Shown one piece after another: positions 8,530-16,926 of a DNA stretch of 64,000 nt. The notes beneath the pieces are model-generated. The model was not told the origin of the DNA, searched no databases, and saw only the letters and a program-made list of their open reading frames with translations. A program made the translations under genes and the position numbers. The DNA lies in assembly GCA_910587075.1 (NCBI GenBank), contig CAJUKE010000005.1:62001-126000 (forward strand). The letters run 5' to 3'. Within the stretch, counting starts at the first letter, position 1. Every line of letters starts with the position of its first letter. This DNA is from an uncultured Muribaculaceae bacterium (lineage in GTDB: Bacteria > Bacteroidota > Bacteroidia > Bacteroidales > Muribaculaceae).

Positions 8530-9201
8530 ATGAACAGGATTATTCTTTTCGCTATCGCGCTGATGGTATGCGTGGGCGCGGCGGGCGCGCCAAAGGCCGC
8601 CGCCGACATCATGATGAACAACGGCACGGAATATAAGTCGGTGCCCCTCGACAAGATTCCCGAGGGATGGGACAAGGAGATAAAAGTGGTGGTCAACGGC
8701 AAGAAAGTGAAGCTCGCTGCCGACTCAATCGACCACGCGGTGATTTGGCACAACGACAACCCGGACGATCGATGCCTCATAAAATGGCTACCCTCCGGCA
8801 CTTTCAATATGAAAGATGGCTCAACGAAACAAACAATGGAGAAGGGGAAGCCGTTTATGAAATGGTTCGCTTTCCGAACCGCGGGTGAGCATCTGAGGCT
8901 GTGGATCAGTTTCTCGAAGCTGAAACCGTCAAAAAACCGCTTTGTCCTCGAAGTGAATCCAGTGACGAACTTTTTTGAAAAGAAAGGCTATCCGTATCTG
9001 ATAGGCGTGCCGCGCAACGAGTTCAAGCCAAACCTTACCCGCAACTGGCTCAGCGCGTTCTTGGCCGACGACAAGGTTTTGGTAAGTGAGATGTCGCAGG
9101 AGAAGGAACTCAACCGCAACTTCTTGCAGCAGCAGGTAATCGACTCCCCCGCGGTATTCGACCACATAACCAAAACCTACACCCCGGGCCGCACCGAATG
9201 A
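8530..9201 (+). CDS. Unrecognised secreted protein
   Basis: A 223-residue protein with a clear signal peptide (IILFAIALMVCVGAAGAPKAAA, cleavage near residue 26) and no further membrane segment. The mature part is rich in Lys, Asn and aromatic residues, with WDKEIKVVVNGKKVKLAADS (about residues 51-70) and a duplicated-looking basic and hydrophobic texture. I do not recognise a family. It has its own promoter and is followed by the G/C-run repeat array, so it appears monocistronic. A periplasmic or outer-surface location is inferred from the signal peptide only. Confidence 0.7.
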   Translation: MNRIILFAIALMVCVGAAGAPKAAADIMMNNGTEYKSVPLDKIPEGWDKEIKVVVNGKKVKLAADSIDHAVIWHNDNPDDRCLIKWLPSGTFNMKDGSTKQTMEKGKPFMKWFAFRTAGEHLRLWISFSKLKPSKNRFVLEVNPVTNFFEKKGYPYLIGVPRNEFKPNLTRNWLSAFLADDKVLVSEMSQEKELNRNFLQQQVIDSPAVFDHITKTYTPGRTE

Positions 9202-9224
9202 CCGCGACCAAAAACTCAAGCATC

Positions 9225-9353
9225 TTGGGAGAATTGGGAAATTTGGGAATAATGGGAGGATTGGGAAGATTGGGATTCCCATTGCTCCCAAAACTCCCAT
9301 TGCTCCCAAAACTCCCAAATTTCCCAAAACTCCCATAATTCTCATTACTCCCA
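9225..9353. repeat. Short-period inverted repeat array (TTGGGA / TCCCAA units)
   Basis: About six units built on TTGGGA, spaced 8-10 bases, run from 9225 to 9275. They then switch orientation at TGGGATTCCCA (9271-9281) to about nine units built on CTCCCA up to 9353. The two halves can pair into one long imperfect hairpin. It lies between convergent genes (8530 on plus, GH2 on minus). Confidence 0.85.
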
Positions 9354-9381
9354 GGCGCTCAATTGGTTGGGAAGGAATGCG

Positions 9382-9414
9382 GCGAACCCGGCTCCTGTGA
9401 GGGGCCGGGTTCGC
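9382..9414. terminator. Bidirectional terminator hairpin
   Basis: Perfect 11-base-pair stem GCGAACCCGGC (9382-9392) with GCCGGGTTCGC (9404-9414) and an 11-base loop, between the convergent 8530 gene and the GH2 gene. No strong T tract on either side. Confidence 0.65.
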
Positions 9415-9463
9415 TGTTGTGGGTGATGGCGGGCGGCGGATGCCGCCCGGTATGGGTCGGGGA

Positions 9464-12400
9464 TTAAAAGTCGAGGGTGAAGGTGAAGGTGGTGGGAGCC
9501 ACGGGCACGCGGTACTGCGAGAGCACGTCGGGGCCGCAGGTAGCGGTGCCGACACCCATCTGCTCGGCGTCGATGTGGACAGTCACCATACCGTCGTCCT
9601 TGAGGTCCTTGATGTGGCCGCGGATACCCTCCTTGGTCTGCTGCTGCCAGGTGGGAGCGCCGTAGGTAGCGTCGTCGTAGGGGGTGACACCGGCCTGGAA
9701 GAGCTTGGGAGCGGTAATCGTGATGCCGTCGCCGAGGGTGAGGCGGCTCACCTCGGTGTGGTTGCCGGTGGCCTGGGGCACAACGTAGTTGTGGAAGTTC
9801 TCAGCGGGAGTAAGGGTGTAGGTGCCGATGCGCCCTGCCGAGTTGCGGTCGTTGTAGGTTTCAACGGGGCCGCGGCCTACGAAAGTAAAGGTGCGGCAGT
9901 CAGCTTCGGGCACGCGGAATGTGAGGCCCACGCGGGGGAGCGAGGTAACCACGGCGGTGTCGGGGTTGAAGGTGGTCGTGATCTCCATCTTGTTGCCGGG
10001 GAGGATGGTCACAGCGTAGGAACCGGCGCCTACATTCTGCCCTTCGGCACCCTTGACGGCGAACGGTACTGTGAGCACGTTTTTCTTCAGCTCGACCTTA
10101 CCGGCCTCGAAGGAGATATGTTTGAGGCCTTCCTTGGTCCAGAACTTGCCGGAACCGGCGCCGGCGGCGTCATTCTCGGTCATCGGGCGGTAGAGCGAGA
10201 GCTCGATGGGAGCGGCGAGTTTCTCAACACCGGCAACCTTCACGGAGTTGATAGCACCGGTAGCGGGGTCTACGGCAAACGCAAGGTCGCCGTTGGAGTA
10301 AACCTCACCTTTCTTTTTGAGTTTGAGGGGCTTTTCGGCAACGATGGCGGCAGGTTCGGCCGCGGGGATGGTGAACTGGTCGTAGGCTACCTCATATCCG
10401 GCGGGGATAAGGTTAGCGGCCTTCTTGGTAGTCCAGGAGAGGTCGAGGTAGCAGGGTTCGGAGAGCACGGGGGCGTTGCCGAGCTTGAGGAGCACGGAGT
10501 CGCCGGGAGCGCAGTTAACGTTGTCGATAGCGCCCGACATCAGCACCTTGCCGTCGACGGTGTTGACCTTCCAGTTGAGTTTGAGCTCGTTGAGGTTAGA
10601 GAAGTCGTACCAGTTGCGCACGCTCACGGCGAGCTCGCGCTCGTTCATCATGCGAGCCTTGGCATACTGATATACCTTCTTGACCTCCTGCATATGGGGG
10701 TGTTCCTTGCGGTCGCTGGTAATCAGGCCGTTGCAGCAGAAAGCCATCGACGAGGGGACCTCCATCTTGGGGCCGTAGTCGCCGCCATAGGTGTAATAGG
10801 GGCGTCCGAGCGAGTCATTCTCGATAAACGACTGGTCGACCCAGTCCCAGATGCAGCCACCCTGGGCCTTGGGAAGATTCTCAAACACATTCATATAGTC
10901 GCGGAGGCCGCCGACGCTGTTGCCCATCGCGTGGGCGAACTCGCAGAGGATGTAGGGCTTGTTCTCCGGTTTGGAAGCGTAGTCGATAACCACGTTGATC
11001 GGGCGGTACATATTGGCGTATATGTCGGTGTTCCAGTCGTTGAGCGCGCGCTCGCACTGGATCGGGCGGTTGGGCTCGATTTCCTTCATATACTTATAGG
11101 TCTCTTCGAACACCACGCCGTTGCCCGACTCGTTCTGGAGCGAGAAGAAGCAAACCGAGGGGTTGTTCTTGCTCTTGGCGTAGGCGCGCTTGGTGCGGTC
11201 CATAGCCGCGGGAATCCACATCGGATCCTTGGCCATAGCCTCCTCTTTGTAGCCGTAGCCGTGGCTCTCGAAGTTCACCTCGTCGATCACCATGATGCCA
11301 TACTTGTCGCAGAGGTGGTACCAGTTGCGGGTCGAGGGGTAGTGGCAGTTACGCACGGTGTTGATGTTGTTGAGCTTCATCAGCTCGATGTCGCGGAGCT
11401 CGGTGGCGGGGTCGAGAGCGTGGCCAAGCTTGTCCCAGCTATGGCGGTTGACACCCTTCACGATCACGCGCTTGCCGTTCATAAGCCAGAGGCCGTCCTT
11501 AACCTCGGTGGTGCGGAAACCGACATTACATCCGACGAGCTCCGTGCGGTTACCCTCGGGGTCGTTGAGCGACAGTTCGAGCGTGTAGAGGTTGGGATGC
11601 TCGGCCGACCAGGCTTTAACACCGGGAAGGGAGGCGTAGAAGTTCACGATTTCCGAACCGTTTTCAGCGCCCTGTGCGGCAACCTTGCCGTCGGCATCAT
11701 AAAGTTTATAATCAATGGTGTAGGGCTTGAACTCCTTGGCTTTCACCTTCTTCTTACCTTTCGCAGGAGCCTGGGGAGCCTTCGGGAGCCCCTGGAGGTC
11801 GACGGTGAGCTGGAGCTCGCCATCCTTGTAGGCCTTCTTGTCGAGAGTGGCCACGGCGCGGAAGTCGGAAATGAAGGTTTTAGGGGTGGAATAGAGGTAG
11901 ACGTCACGCTCAATGCCGCTGAGGCGCCACATATCCTGGCACTCCATATAGCTGCCCGACGACCAGCGGTAAACCTCGAAGGCCACCACGTTCTTGCCCG
12001 GAACGAGATAATCGGTCACATCCCACTCGGCAGCGGTCTTGGAGTCCATATTGCAGCCGAGGTACTGGCCGTTGACCCAAGCGTAGAAGAACGACGAGAT
12101 GCCTTCGGCGGCGAGCACCACGCGGCGACCCTCCCATCCGGCGGGGATGGTGAACTCGCGGCGGTAGGAACCCACCTCGTTGTTTTCAAACGGGACGCGC
12201 GGACGGTCCTTCTTGAAGTTATAGAATTCGGTGTCGAACTCGTAAGTCTCGTTGGTGTAGACACGGGTGCCGTAGCCGAGGGTCTGCCAGTTGCCGGGCA
12301 CGGTAATCTTGTCCCAACCCTTGAGGTCGTAGTCGGGAGCCTGGAACCCCTGGGGGCGCTGGCCGGGATTGATTACCCACTTGAAGTCCCACTGACCGTT

Positions 12401-12640
12401 GAGGTTCAGATAGTAGGGGGAGTCGGCATACTTCATGTCGGCGATGGCCGACACAGGTGCGTCGTCGGCATAGGGCACTACCAGGGCGTGCGGGTCGATC
12501 TGCCCGACGCGGAACGTGTTGGGCTGCTGCCATTCGGGCGTGTCGTCGGCGAAAACCGCCATCGAGCATCCGCCAAGCACCAGGGCAAGAGCTGAGAGTT
12601 GTTTGATCATCAGGTATATGTTTGATTTGTTGAATTTCAT
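9464..12640 (-). CDS. GH2 beta-galactosidase (LacZ type), exported
   Basis: Hydrolyses terminal beta-linked galactose. 1058 residues, close to E. coli LacZ in length, plus a leader. The order is sugar-binding jelly roll, two Ig-like domains around a TIM barrel, and a C-terminal beta-sandwich (Bgal_small_N). Numbering from 12640, the acid/base is E504 in SLQNESGNG and the nucleophile E567 in ILCEFAHAMGN. A second ATG at 12610 gives a compact leader ending in the lipobox-like LGGC, so surface or periplasmic lipidation is possible. A Lys-rich insert (KGKKKVKAKEF, about 295-305) is unusual. Last gene of the PUL minus strand, 14 bases after GH20. Role here: removing galactose from LacNAc or core-1 type host glycans (inference). 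Confidence 0.93.
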   Translation of the reverse strand: MKFNKSNIYLMIKQLSALALVLGGCSMAVFADDTPEWQQPNTFRVGQIDPHALVVPYADDAPVSAIADMKYADSPYYLNLNGQWDFKWVINPGQRPQGFQAPDYDLKGWDKITVPGNWQTLGYGTRVYTNETYEFDTEFYNFKKDRPRVPFENNEVGSYRREFTIPAGWEGRRVVLAAEGISSFFYAWVNGQYLGCNMDSKTAAEWDVTDYLVPGKNVVAFEVYRWSSGSYMECQDMWRLSGIERDVYLYSTPKTFISDFRAVATLDKKAYKDGELQLTVDLQGLPKAPQAPAKGKKKVKAKEFKPYTIDYKLYDADGKVAAQGAENGSEIVNFYASLPGVKAWSAEHPNLYTLELSLNDPEGNRTELVGCNVGFRTTEVKDGLWLMNGKRVIVKGVNRHSWDKLGHALDPATELRDIELMKLNNINTVRNCHYPSTRNWYHLCDKYGIMVIDEVNFESHGYGYKEEAMAKDPMWIPAAMDRTKRAYAKSKNNPSVCFFSLQNESGNGVVFEETYKYMKEIEPNRPIQCERALNDWNTDIYANMYRPINVVIDYASKPENKPYILCEFAHAMGNSVGGLRDYMNVFENLPKAQGGCIWDWVDQSFIENDSLGRPYYTYGGDYGPKMEVPSSMAFCCNGLITSDRKEHPHMQEVKKVYQYAKARMMNERELAVSVRNWYDFSNLNELKLNWKVNTVDGKVLMSGAIDNVNCAPGDSVLLKLGNAPVLSEPCYLDLSWTTKKAANLIPAGYEVAYDQFTIPAAEPAAIVAEKPLKLKKKGEVYSNGDLAFAVDPATGAINSVKVAGVEKLAAPIELSLYRPMTENDAAGAGSGKFWTKEGLKHISFEAGKVELKKNVLTVPFAVKGAEGQNVGAGSYAVTILPGNKMEITTTFNPDTAVVTSLPRVGLTFRVPEADCRTFTFVGRGPVETYNDRNSAGRIGTYTLTPAENFHNYVVPQATGNHTEVSRLTLGDGITITAPKLFQAGVTPYDDATYGAPTWQQQTKEGIRGHIKDLKDDGMVTVHIDAEQMGVGTATCGPDVLSQYRVPVAPTTFTFTLDF

Positions 12641-12654
12641 TTTTTAGGGAAGCG

Positions 12655-14922
12655 TCACTCAACGATAATCTCGTCGAAGTAGATCTGGGCGGGCGCGCCC
12701 TCGCGCGGCATCCCGTCGGGGATGGCGCCGGGATTGACACCGAGCACGCGGATGTAGCGCGCGTCGGTAGCGGGGAACTCGGCGGTGTAGTCGACCTTAT
12801 TGGGGTTGCCGCGGAAAATCTTGTCCTTGTCAACCTCGATGCGGTCGAGCACATAATAGCTGCGGCCGTTGGCCGAACCGTAGACCACGATTTCGAGCGG
12901 TGCTGCCGAGCAGAGGTCGGAGTTGACGATGCTGCCGAGCACAACCTTCTTCACGTTCTTCACCTCGCCGAGGTCAAGGGTCATATCGACCGGCTCGCCG
13001 TTCCAGCCCACATACTCGAAATCGCTGAAGCGGTCGCTGCCGCGGAGGCCGTTAGTGAGAGCCGCGGTGGGTCGCAGCGCGTTCTTGGCGGTCACGGTGC
13101 GGCCAGTCGCGAGATTCGACTTCACGGGGAGCACGAGAGTCTCACCGAGCTGCTTGCCGGAGTGACGGTCAAAAGTCGCGGCGGTGATGGTGAAGTCGCC
13201 GCTGAGGTTCTGGATAGCCACCCGATGGCCGAGATTGCGGGCCGAAGCGTCGAGGTCCTTGCCGGTGGTCCAACGGATGTCAACGTCGGGGCGCTCGCAT
13301 TCAAGCTCCACGGTGAGTGTGCCGTCGCCATTGGGCACGATCTTGTGCTGGATGTTGTACATCGACTTGGCCACGGTGAGCCCCCTCTCCTCCAGGCCGG
13401 GAACGTAGCGGTCGACCGCCCTCACGAAAGCCGGGAGGTCGACGCGCCCCTTGGGAGCCCAGGAACGCTCGGCAACGGCGAGCATTCGGGGGAAGAGCTG
13501 GTACTCGACATCCTCGTTGGTGCGGCAGAACTCGGTCCAGAGCGAGCCCTGGAGCCCCTGGAGCTGCTCTTCAAGCTGGGGAGTCCAGTCGTCGGCCACA
13601 GGCTCGTAGTTATAGATGTCGCTAAGGGTAACGTTGCCGAAATAGGTGAACGGCTCAAACCACTGCGGGCCCTGGTAACGGATGAGGTAGAATTTGAGCG
13701 CGGGGGTCATGATGAACTTGCGGCCGCTCTTGCGGGCATCGTTCACGGCGACCTGGCCCATACCCTGCCAGCCGTAGATTACCATATCCTTGGTGGGGTT
13801 GCCGTAGGTGGCCTCGTCCCAGCCCATAGGCACGCGGCCCTTCTCGATAAGATGGCCGGAGATCTGGTTCATCAGCCAGGCCTGGAGCTCCTCCTCGTCC
13901 TTGAGGCCGAGTTTCTTGATGCGCTCCTGGCAGAGGGGGCAGCGCTCCCAGCGGTCCTTGGCGGCCTCGTCGCCGCCGAGGTGGATATGCTTCGAGGGGA
14001 AGATGTCGATAACCTCGTCGAGCACGTTGTTGTAGAACTCGATCACCTTGTCGTTGCCGCCACACATAATTATGGAGGCGTCCTTGCCGCCTATGCCGGT
14101 GAACACGCCTACGAACTTGCCGGAGTCAACCGGGCAGGTCAGCTCGGGGTACGAGGCGATGGCCGCGGCGGCATGGGCCGGAAGCTCGATTTCGGGGATG
14201 AGGTTGACATGGCGCTCGGCGGCATACTTAACCAGCTCGCGCATCTGCTTCTGCGTGTAGAAACCGCCGTAGGTGGTTTTCTCGTCGGCAGAGCGCTGGT
14301 TGAGGCGCGCGGGGAAGATTTCGGGGCGGTCAACGCGCCAGGCGCCAACCTCGGTGAGTTTGGGATACTTCTTGATTTCAAGACGCCAACCGTTATCATC
14401 GGTCAGATGCAGATGCACGTTGTTGATTTTCAAAGCAGCGGCCTCGTCGACAAGTTTCTTCAGCTCGTCGAACGGGAGGTAGCAGCGCACCAGGTCGAGC
14501 ATCATGCCGCGGTAGCCAAAACGGGGCGAGTCGGTAATCTCAACCGCGGGGAGGGCGGCAGGATTCTGCTTCACCATCTGCGCCAGGGTCTGGGCGGCGT
14601 AATAGAACCCGGCCTGTGTCGAGGCTTTCACCTCGATTCCGGCGGGGGTGACGCTGAGGGCGTAACCCTCGGCAGAAACCGACGCGTCGGTTTTCAGGGT
14701 TACCGAGGCCCCTTTCGAGGCTTGTTTGGCTTCAACGCCGCGGAGCCGGAGGTCGCGGGCAAAGGTCTTGGCGTCCTTACCTGCCACGGTCAGCCCCTTG
14801 GCGGGGACGGCGTATTCACCCGTAGTAACGTTCAATTGTGCCGGGGCCGGGAGCAGCGCGTAGTCGGCGCTCGCGCCCAGGCCGCAGACCGACAGGCATA
14901 GGGCCACAAGAAGTTTCTTCAT
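12655..14922 (-). CDS. GH20 beta-N-acetylhexosaminidase with C-terminal F5/8-like domain
   Basis: Removes terminal beta-GlcNAc or GalNAc by substrate-assisted catalysis. 755 residues from ATG 14922 (MKKLL...), chosen because a standard signal peptide follows; the frame extends five codons upstream from a TTG. Domains: GH20b-type N-terminal domain (about 20-130), catalytic barrel (135-480) with the Asp-Glu pair D318-E319 in HLGGDEA, a linker beta-domain (about 510-600), and a discoidin-like carbohydrate-binding domain (about 610-755) with WNGEPVDMTLDLGEVK. Between the sulfatase and GH2 genes. Product release by this enzyme would feed GlcNAc to the cell. Confidence 0.94.
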   Translation of the reverse strand: MKKLLVALCLSVCGLGASADYALLPAPAQLNVTTGEYAVPAKGLTVAGKDAKTFARDLRLRGVEAKQASKGASVTLKTDASVSAEGYALSVTPAGIEVKASTQAGFYYAAQTLAQMVKQNPAALPAVEITDSPRFGYRGMMLDLVRCYLPFDELKKLVDEAAALKINNVHLHLTDDNGWRLEIKKYPKLTEVGAWRVDRPEIFPARLNQRSADEKTTYGGFYTQKQMRELVKYAAERHVNLIPEIELPAHAAAAIASYPELTCPVDSGKFVGVFTGIGGKDASIIMCGGNDKVIEFYNNVLDEVIDIFPSKHIHLGGDEAAKDRWERCPLCQERIKKLGLKDEEELQAWLMNQISGHLIEKGRVPMGWDEATYGNPTKDMVIYGWQGMGQVAVNDARKSGRKFIMTPALKFYLIRYQGPQWFEPFTYFGNVTLSDIYNYEPVADDWTPQLEEQLQGLQGSLWTEFCRTNEDVEYQLFPRMLAVAERSWAPKGRVDLPAFVRAVDRYVPGLEERGLTVAKSMYNIQHKIVPNGDGTLTVELECERPDVDIRWTTGKDLDASARNLGHRVAIQNLSGDFTITAATFDRHSGKQLGETLVLPVKSNLATGRTVTAKNALRPTAALTNGLRGSDRFSDFEYVGWNGEPVDMTLDLGEVKNVKKVVLGSIVNSDLCSAAPLEIVVYGSANGRSYYVLDRIEVDKDKIFRGNPNKVDYTAEFPATDARYIRVLGVNPGAIPDGMPREGAPAQIYFDEIIVE

Positions 14923-15012
14923 TTCAGATTTAAGCAAGAAGTGGTTATGTTAGGAAGGGATGTTGGGGTGGAGAGCGCGAGGATCGGGGATAGCGGGAGC
15001 GAAGCGCTGGCC

Positions 15013-15037
15013 GGGGTCCGCGTTCGTCGCGGGCCCC
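15013..15037 (-). terminator. Hairpin downstream of the sulfatase
   Basis: GGGGTCCGCG (15013-15022) pairs with CGCGGGCCCC (15028-15037) with one G-U wobble and a five-base loop, 19 bases after the sulfatase stop. No T tract, so it may be a processing or partial termination site within the PUL transcript. Confidence 0.5.
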
Positions 15038-15055
15038 GACCGGCGTGTTCAGGAT

Positions 15056-16654
15056 TTACTTGATGGGGAACTGATGGCGCACGGGGTCGTCATACTGCTC
15101 CTGGAGTTTCTTAAGCTTCTGCATCATATCGGCGGTCACCTCCTCGGTACCCGGTTTGCCGTAGATGTTGTGCATCTCGTTGGGGTCGGCGGTAAGGTCG
15201 TAGAGCTCCCATTCGTCGATGTCGTTGTAGAAGTGGATGAGCTTGTGCTTGAGGTCGCTCACGCCGTAGTGGCGCTTGACGGCGTGCTCGGCGGGATATT
15301 CGTGGAAGTGGTAGTAGAGAGCGTCGCGCCAGTCGTCGGGGTGCTCACCCTTGAGCAGCGGAAGGAGCGACACGCCCTGGATATCCTTGGGGATTTCCAC
15401 ACCGGCGATGTCGAGGAAGGTCGGAGCGTAGTCGATGTTCTGCACCATCTCCTCGATGTCGCCGCGGCGGTCGAACCCGGCGGGGAGGCGCATGATCAGG
15501 GGAGTGTGGAACGATTCCTCGTACATGAAGCGCTTGTCGAACCATCCGTGCTCGCCCATATAGAAGCCCTGGTCGGAGGTGTACACCACCAGAGTGTTGT
15601 CGAGCAGGTCGTTCTTTTCAAGGTAGTCGAGCACGCGGCCCACGTTGTCGTCGAGGCTCTTCACCACCTTGAGATAGTCGCGCATATAGCGCTGGTATTT
15701 CCATTCGGCCAGAGCTTTGCCGGTGAGCTTCAGCGAGTCAAACTCCTCGACAATCGGAGTGTAGAAAGCGTCCCAGGCGGCGCGCTGCTCGGGGTCCATG
15801 CGGTTCACATAGCTCTCGTAGCGCTCCTTGAGGCGCGAGTCGCGGTCGGGCGAGTAGATTTTGAGGTCGTAAAGGAGGTCCATATCCTTGTCGATGCTCA
15901 TCTCCTGCGCGGCGGCCGCGGGACGACCCTCATAGTCGTCGTAGAAGTTCGAGGGCAGGGGGAAGGTCTTGTCCTCGTAGAGGGCGAGGTGGGCCGTGTC
16001 GGGCATCCAGTTTCGGTGGATGGCCTTGTGGTGTATGAGCAGGCAGAAGGGTTTCTCCTTGTCGCGCTCATTCTCCAGCCAGTTGAGGCTCTTGTCGGTT
16101 ATGATGTCGGTGAGGTAGCCGTGGACCTGCACTGTGTCGCCCGACTCGACGATGAAGTCGGGGTTGTAGTAGTCGCCCTGGTCGGGCACCACTTCCCAGC
16201 GGTCAAACCCGGTGGGGAGGCTGTGGAGGTGCCATTTTCCGAAAGCGGCGGTCTGGTAACCGGCCTTCTGGAGGTACTTGGGGAAAGTGGGCTGGGTGTT
16301 GTCGAACTCTTCGCAGAGAGTGTTGTCGGTGAACCCGTTGGTGTGGGAGTGCTTGCCGGTGAGCATGCAGGCGCGCGAGGGGCCCGAAAGGGAGTTCGCC
16401 ACGAAGCTGTTGGTGAACCTCACGCCGTCGCGCGCTATGCGGTCGAGGTTGGGGGTATGCGCGTAGCGGGTGTCATAGCAGCTCATCATCTGGGCCGTAT
16501 GGTCGTCGGTCATTATGTAGACGATGTTGAGGGGCTTGTCGGCGGCGTTTCCGGCCTTGGCCTTCTGGCACGAGGAGAGACCGTAGACACCGATTCCGGC
16601 GGCGAGGAGGGCGGCTGAGGGGACCACCCATTTGGCATAGGACTTGTTAATCAT
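15056..16654 (-). CDS. S1-family sulfatase (serine type), likely GlcNAc-6-sulfatase
   Basis: Removes sulfate esters from sugars. 532 residues from ATG 16654; the frame also opens at a GTG (16666), which I rejected. Lipoprotein leader with L-S-S-C. The family signature is SGPSRACMLTG: the first Ser is the residue that a radical-SAM maturase (anSME) converts to formylglycine, so this is a Ser-type sulfatase and depends on such a maturase encoded elsewhere. Metal-binding DD follows IVYIMT near residue 50, and KHSHTNG comes after the signature. Overall sequence recalls S1_11 N-acetylglucosamine-6-O-sulfatases; that subfamily is inference. In context it would remove 6-sulfate that blocks GH20. Confidence 0.88.
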   Translation of the reverse strand: MINKSYAKWVVPSAALLAAGIGVYGLSSCQKAKAGNAADKPLNIVYIMTDDHTAQMMSCYDTRYAHTPNLDRIARDGVRFTNSFVANSLSGPSRACMLTGKHSHTNGFTDNTLCEEFDNTQPTFPKYLQKAGYQTAAFGKWHLHSLPTGFDRWEVVPDQGDYYNPDFIVESGDTVQVHGYLTDIITDKSLNWLENERDKEKPFCLLIHHKAIHRNWMPDTAHLALYEDKTFPLPSNFYDDYEGRPAAAAQEMSIDKDMDLLYDLKIYSPDRDSRLKERYESYVNRMDPEQRAAWDAFYTPIVEEFDSLKLTGKALAEWKYQRYMRDYLKVVKSLDDNVGRVLDYLEKNDLLDNTLVVYTSDQGFYMGEHGWFDKRFMYEESFHTPLIMRLPAGFDRRGDIEEMVQNIDYAPTFLDIAGVEIPKDIQGVSLLPLLKGEHPDDWRDALYYHFHEYPAEHAVKRHYGVSDLKHKLIHFYNDIDEWELYDLTADPNEMHNIYGKPGTEEVTADMMQKLKKLQEQYDDPVRHQFPIK

Positions 16655-16742
16655 ATCGTTCGGCACAAAAAGTATTCTGAAAGTGTCGGCTCCGAGAAAC
16701 CGGTTGAATTTTCAAAGAGTTTCTAACTTGAATTCCAGCTAA

Positions 16743-16750
16743 CAAAGATA
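16743..16750 (-). promoter_or_regulatory. -7 box upstream of the sulfatase
   Basis: TATCTTTG on the minus strand matches TAnnTTTG exactly, about 90 bases before the sulfatase ATG. No TTTG is visible at the -33 position, so strength is uncertain. It suggests that the sulfatase-GH20-GH2 part can be transcribed apart from susCD. Confidence 0.45.
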
Positions 16751-16856
16751 CGAAAGAAAAATCAATATGCCGTAATGTCGACAGCGATTTTGTTCATCCG
16801 CGGCTCATTTTTTAGCAGAATGCGTTTTTCGAAACCTTTATTTAGTGAATAAATCT

Positions 16857-16908
16857 GAAAACGGAGGAACCGACACCCCGGTCGCGGGGCGCTGACTCCG
16901 CCGTTTTT
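16857..16908 (-). terminator. Terminator after susD
   Basis: Imperfect long hairpin: AAAACGGAGG on one side pairs with CTCCGCCGTTTT on the other, with an inner CCCC/GGGG pairing. On the minus strand it is followed by TTTTCAGATTTATT. It lies 19 bases after the susD stop. Confidence 0.6.
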
Positions 16909-16926
16909 ATGAGGGAACGCGGGCAA

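Noticed and set aside
9225..9353. Possible CRISPR array
   Set aside because: Units are 6-10 bases with no unique spacers, and orientation reverses in the middle; no cas genes nearby.
9419..12595. A 1058-codon open frame antisense to the GH2 gene
   Set aside because: Mirror of a high-GC coding region. The protein is rich in Gly, Val, His and Leu with no domain, and the minus-strand GH2 reading has all catalytic motifs.
13162..16618. Long plus-strand frames antisense to GH20 and the sulfatase
   Set aside because: Shadows of the minus-strand enzymes, which have intact active-site motifs.
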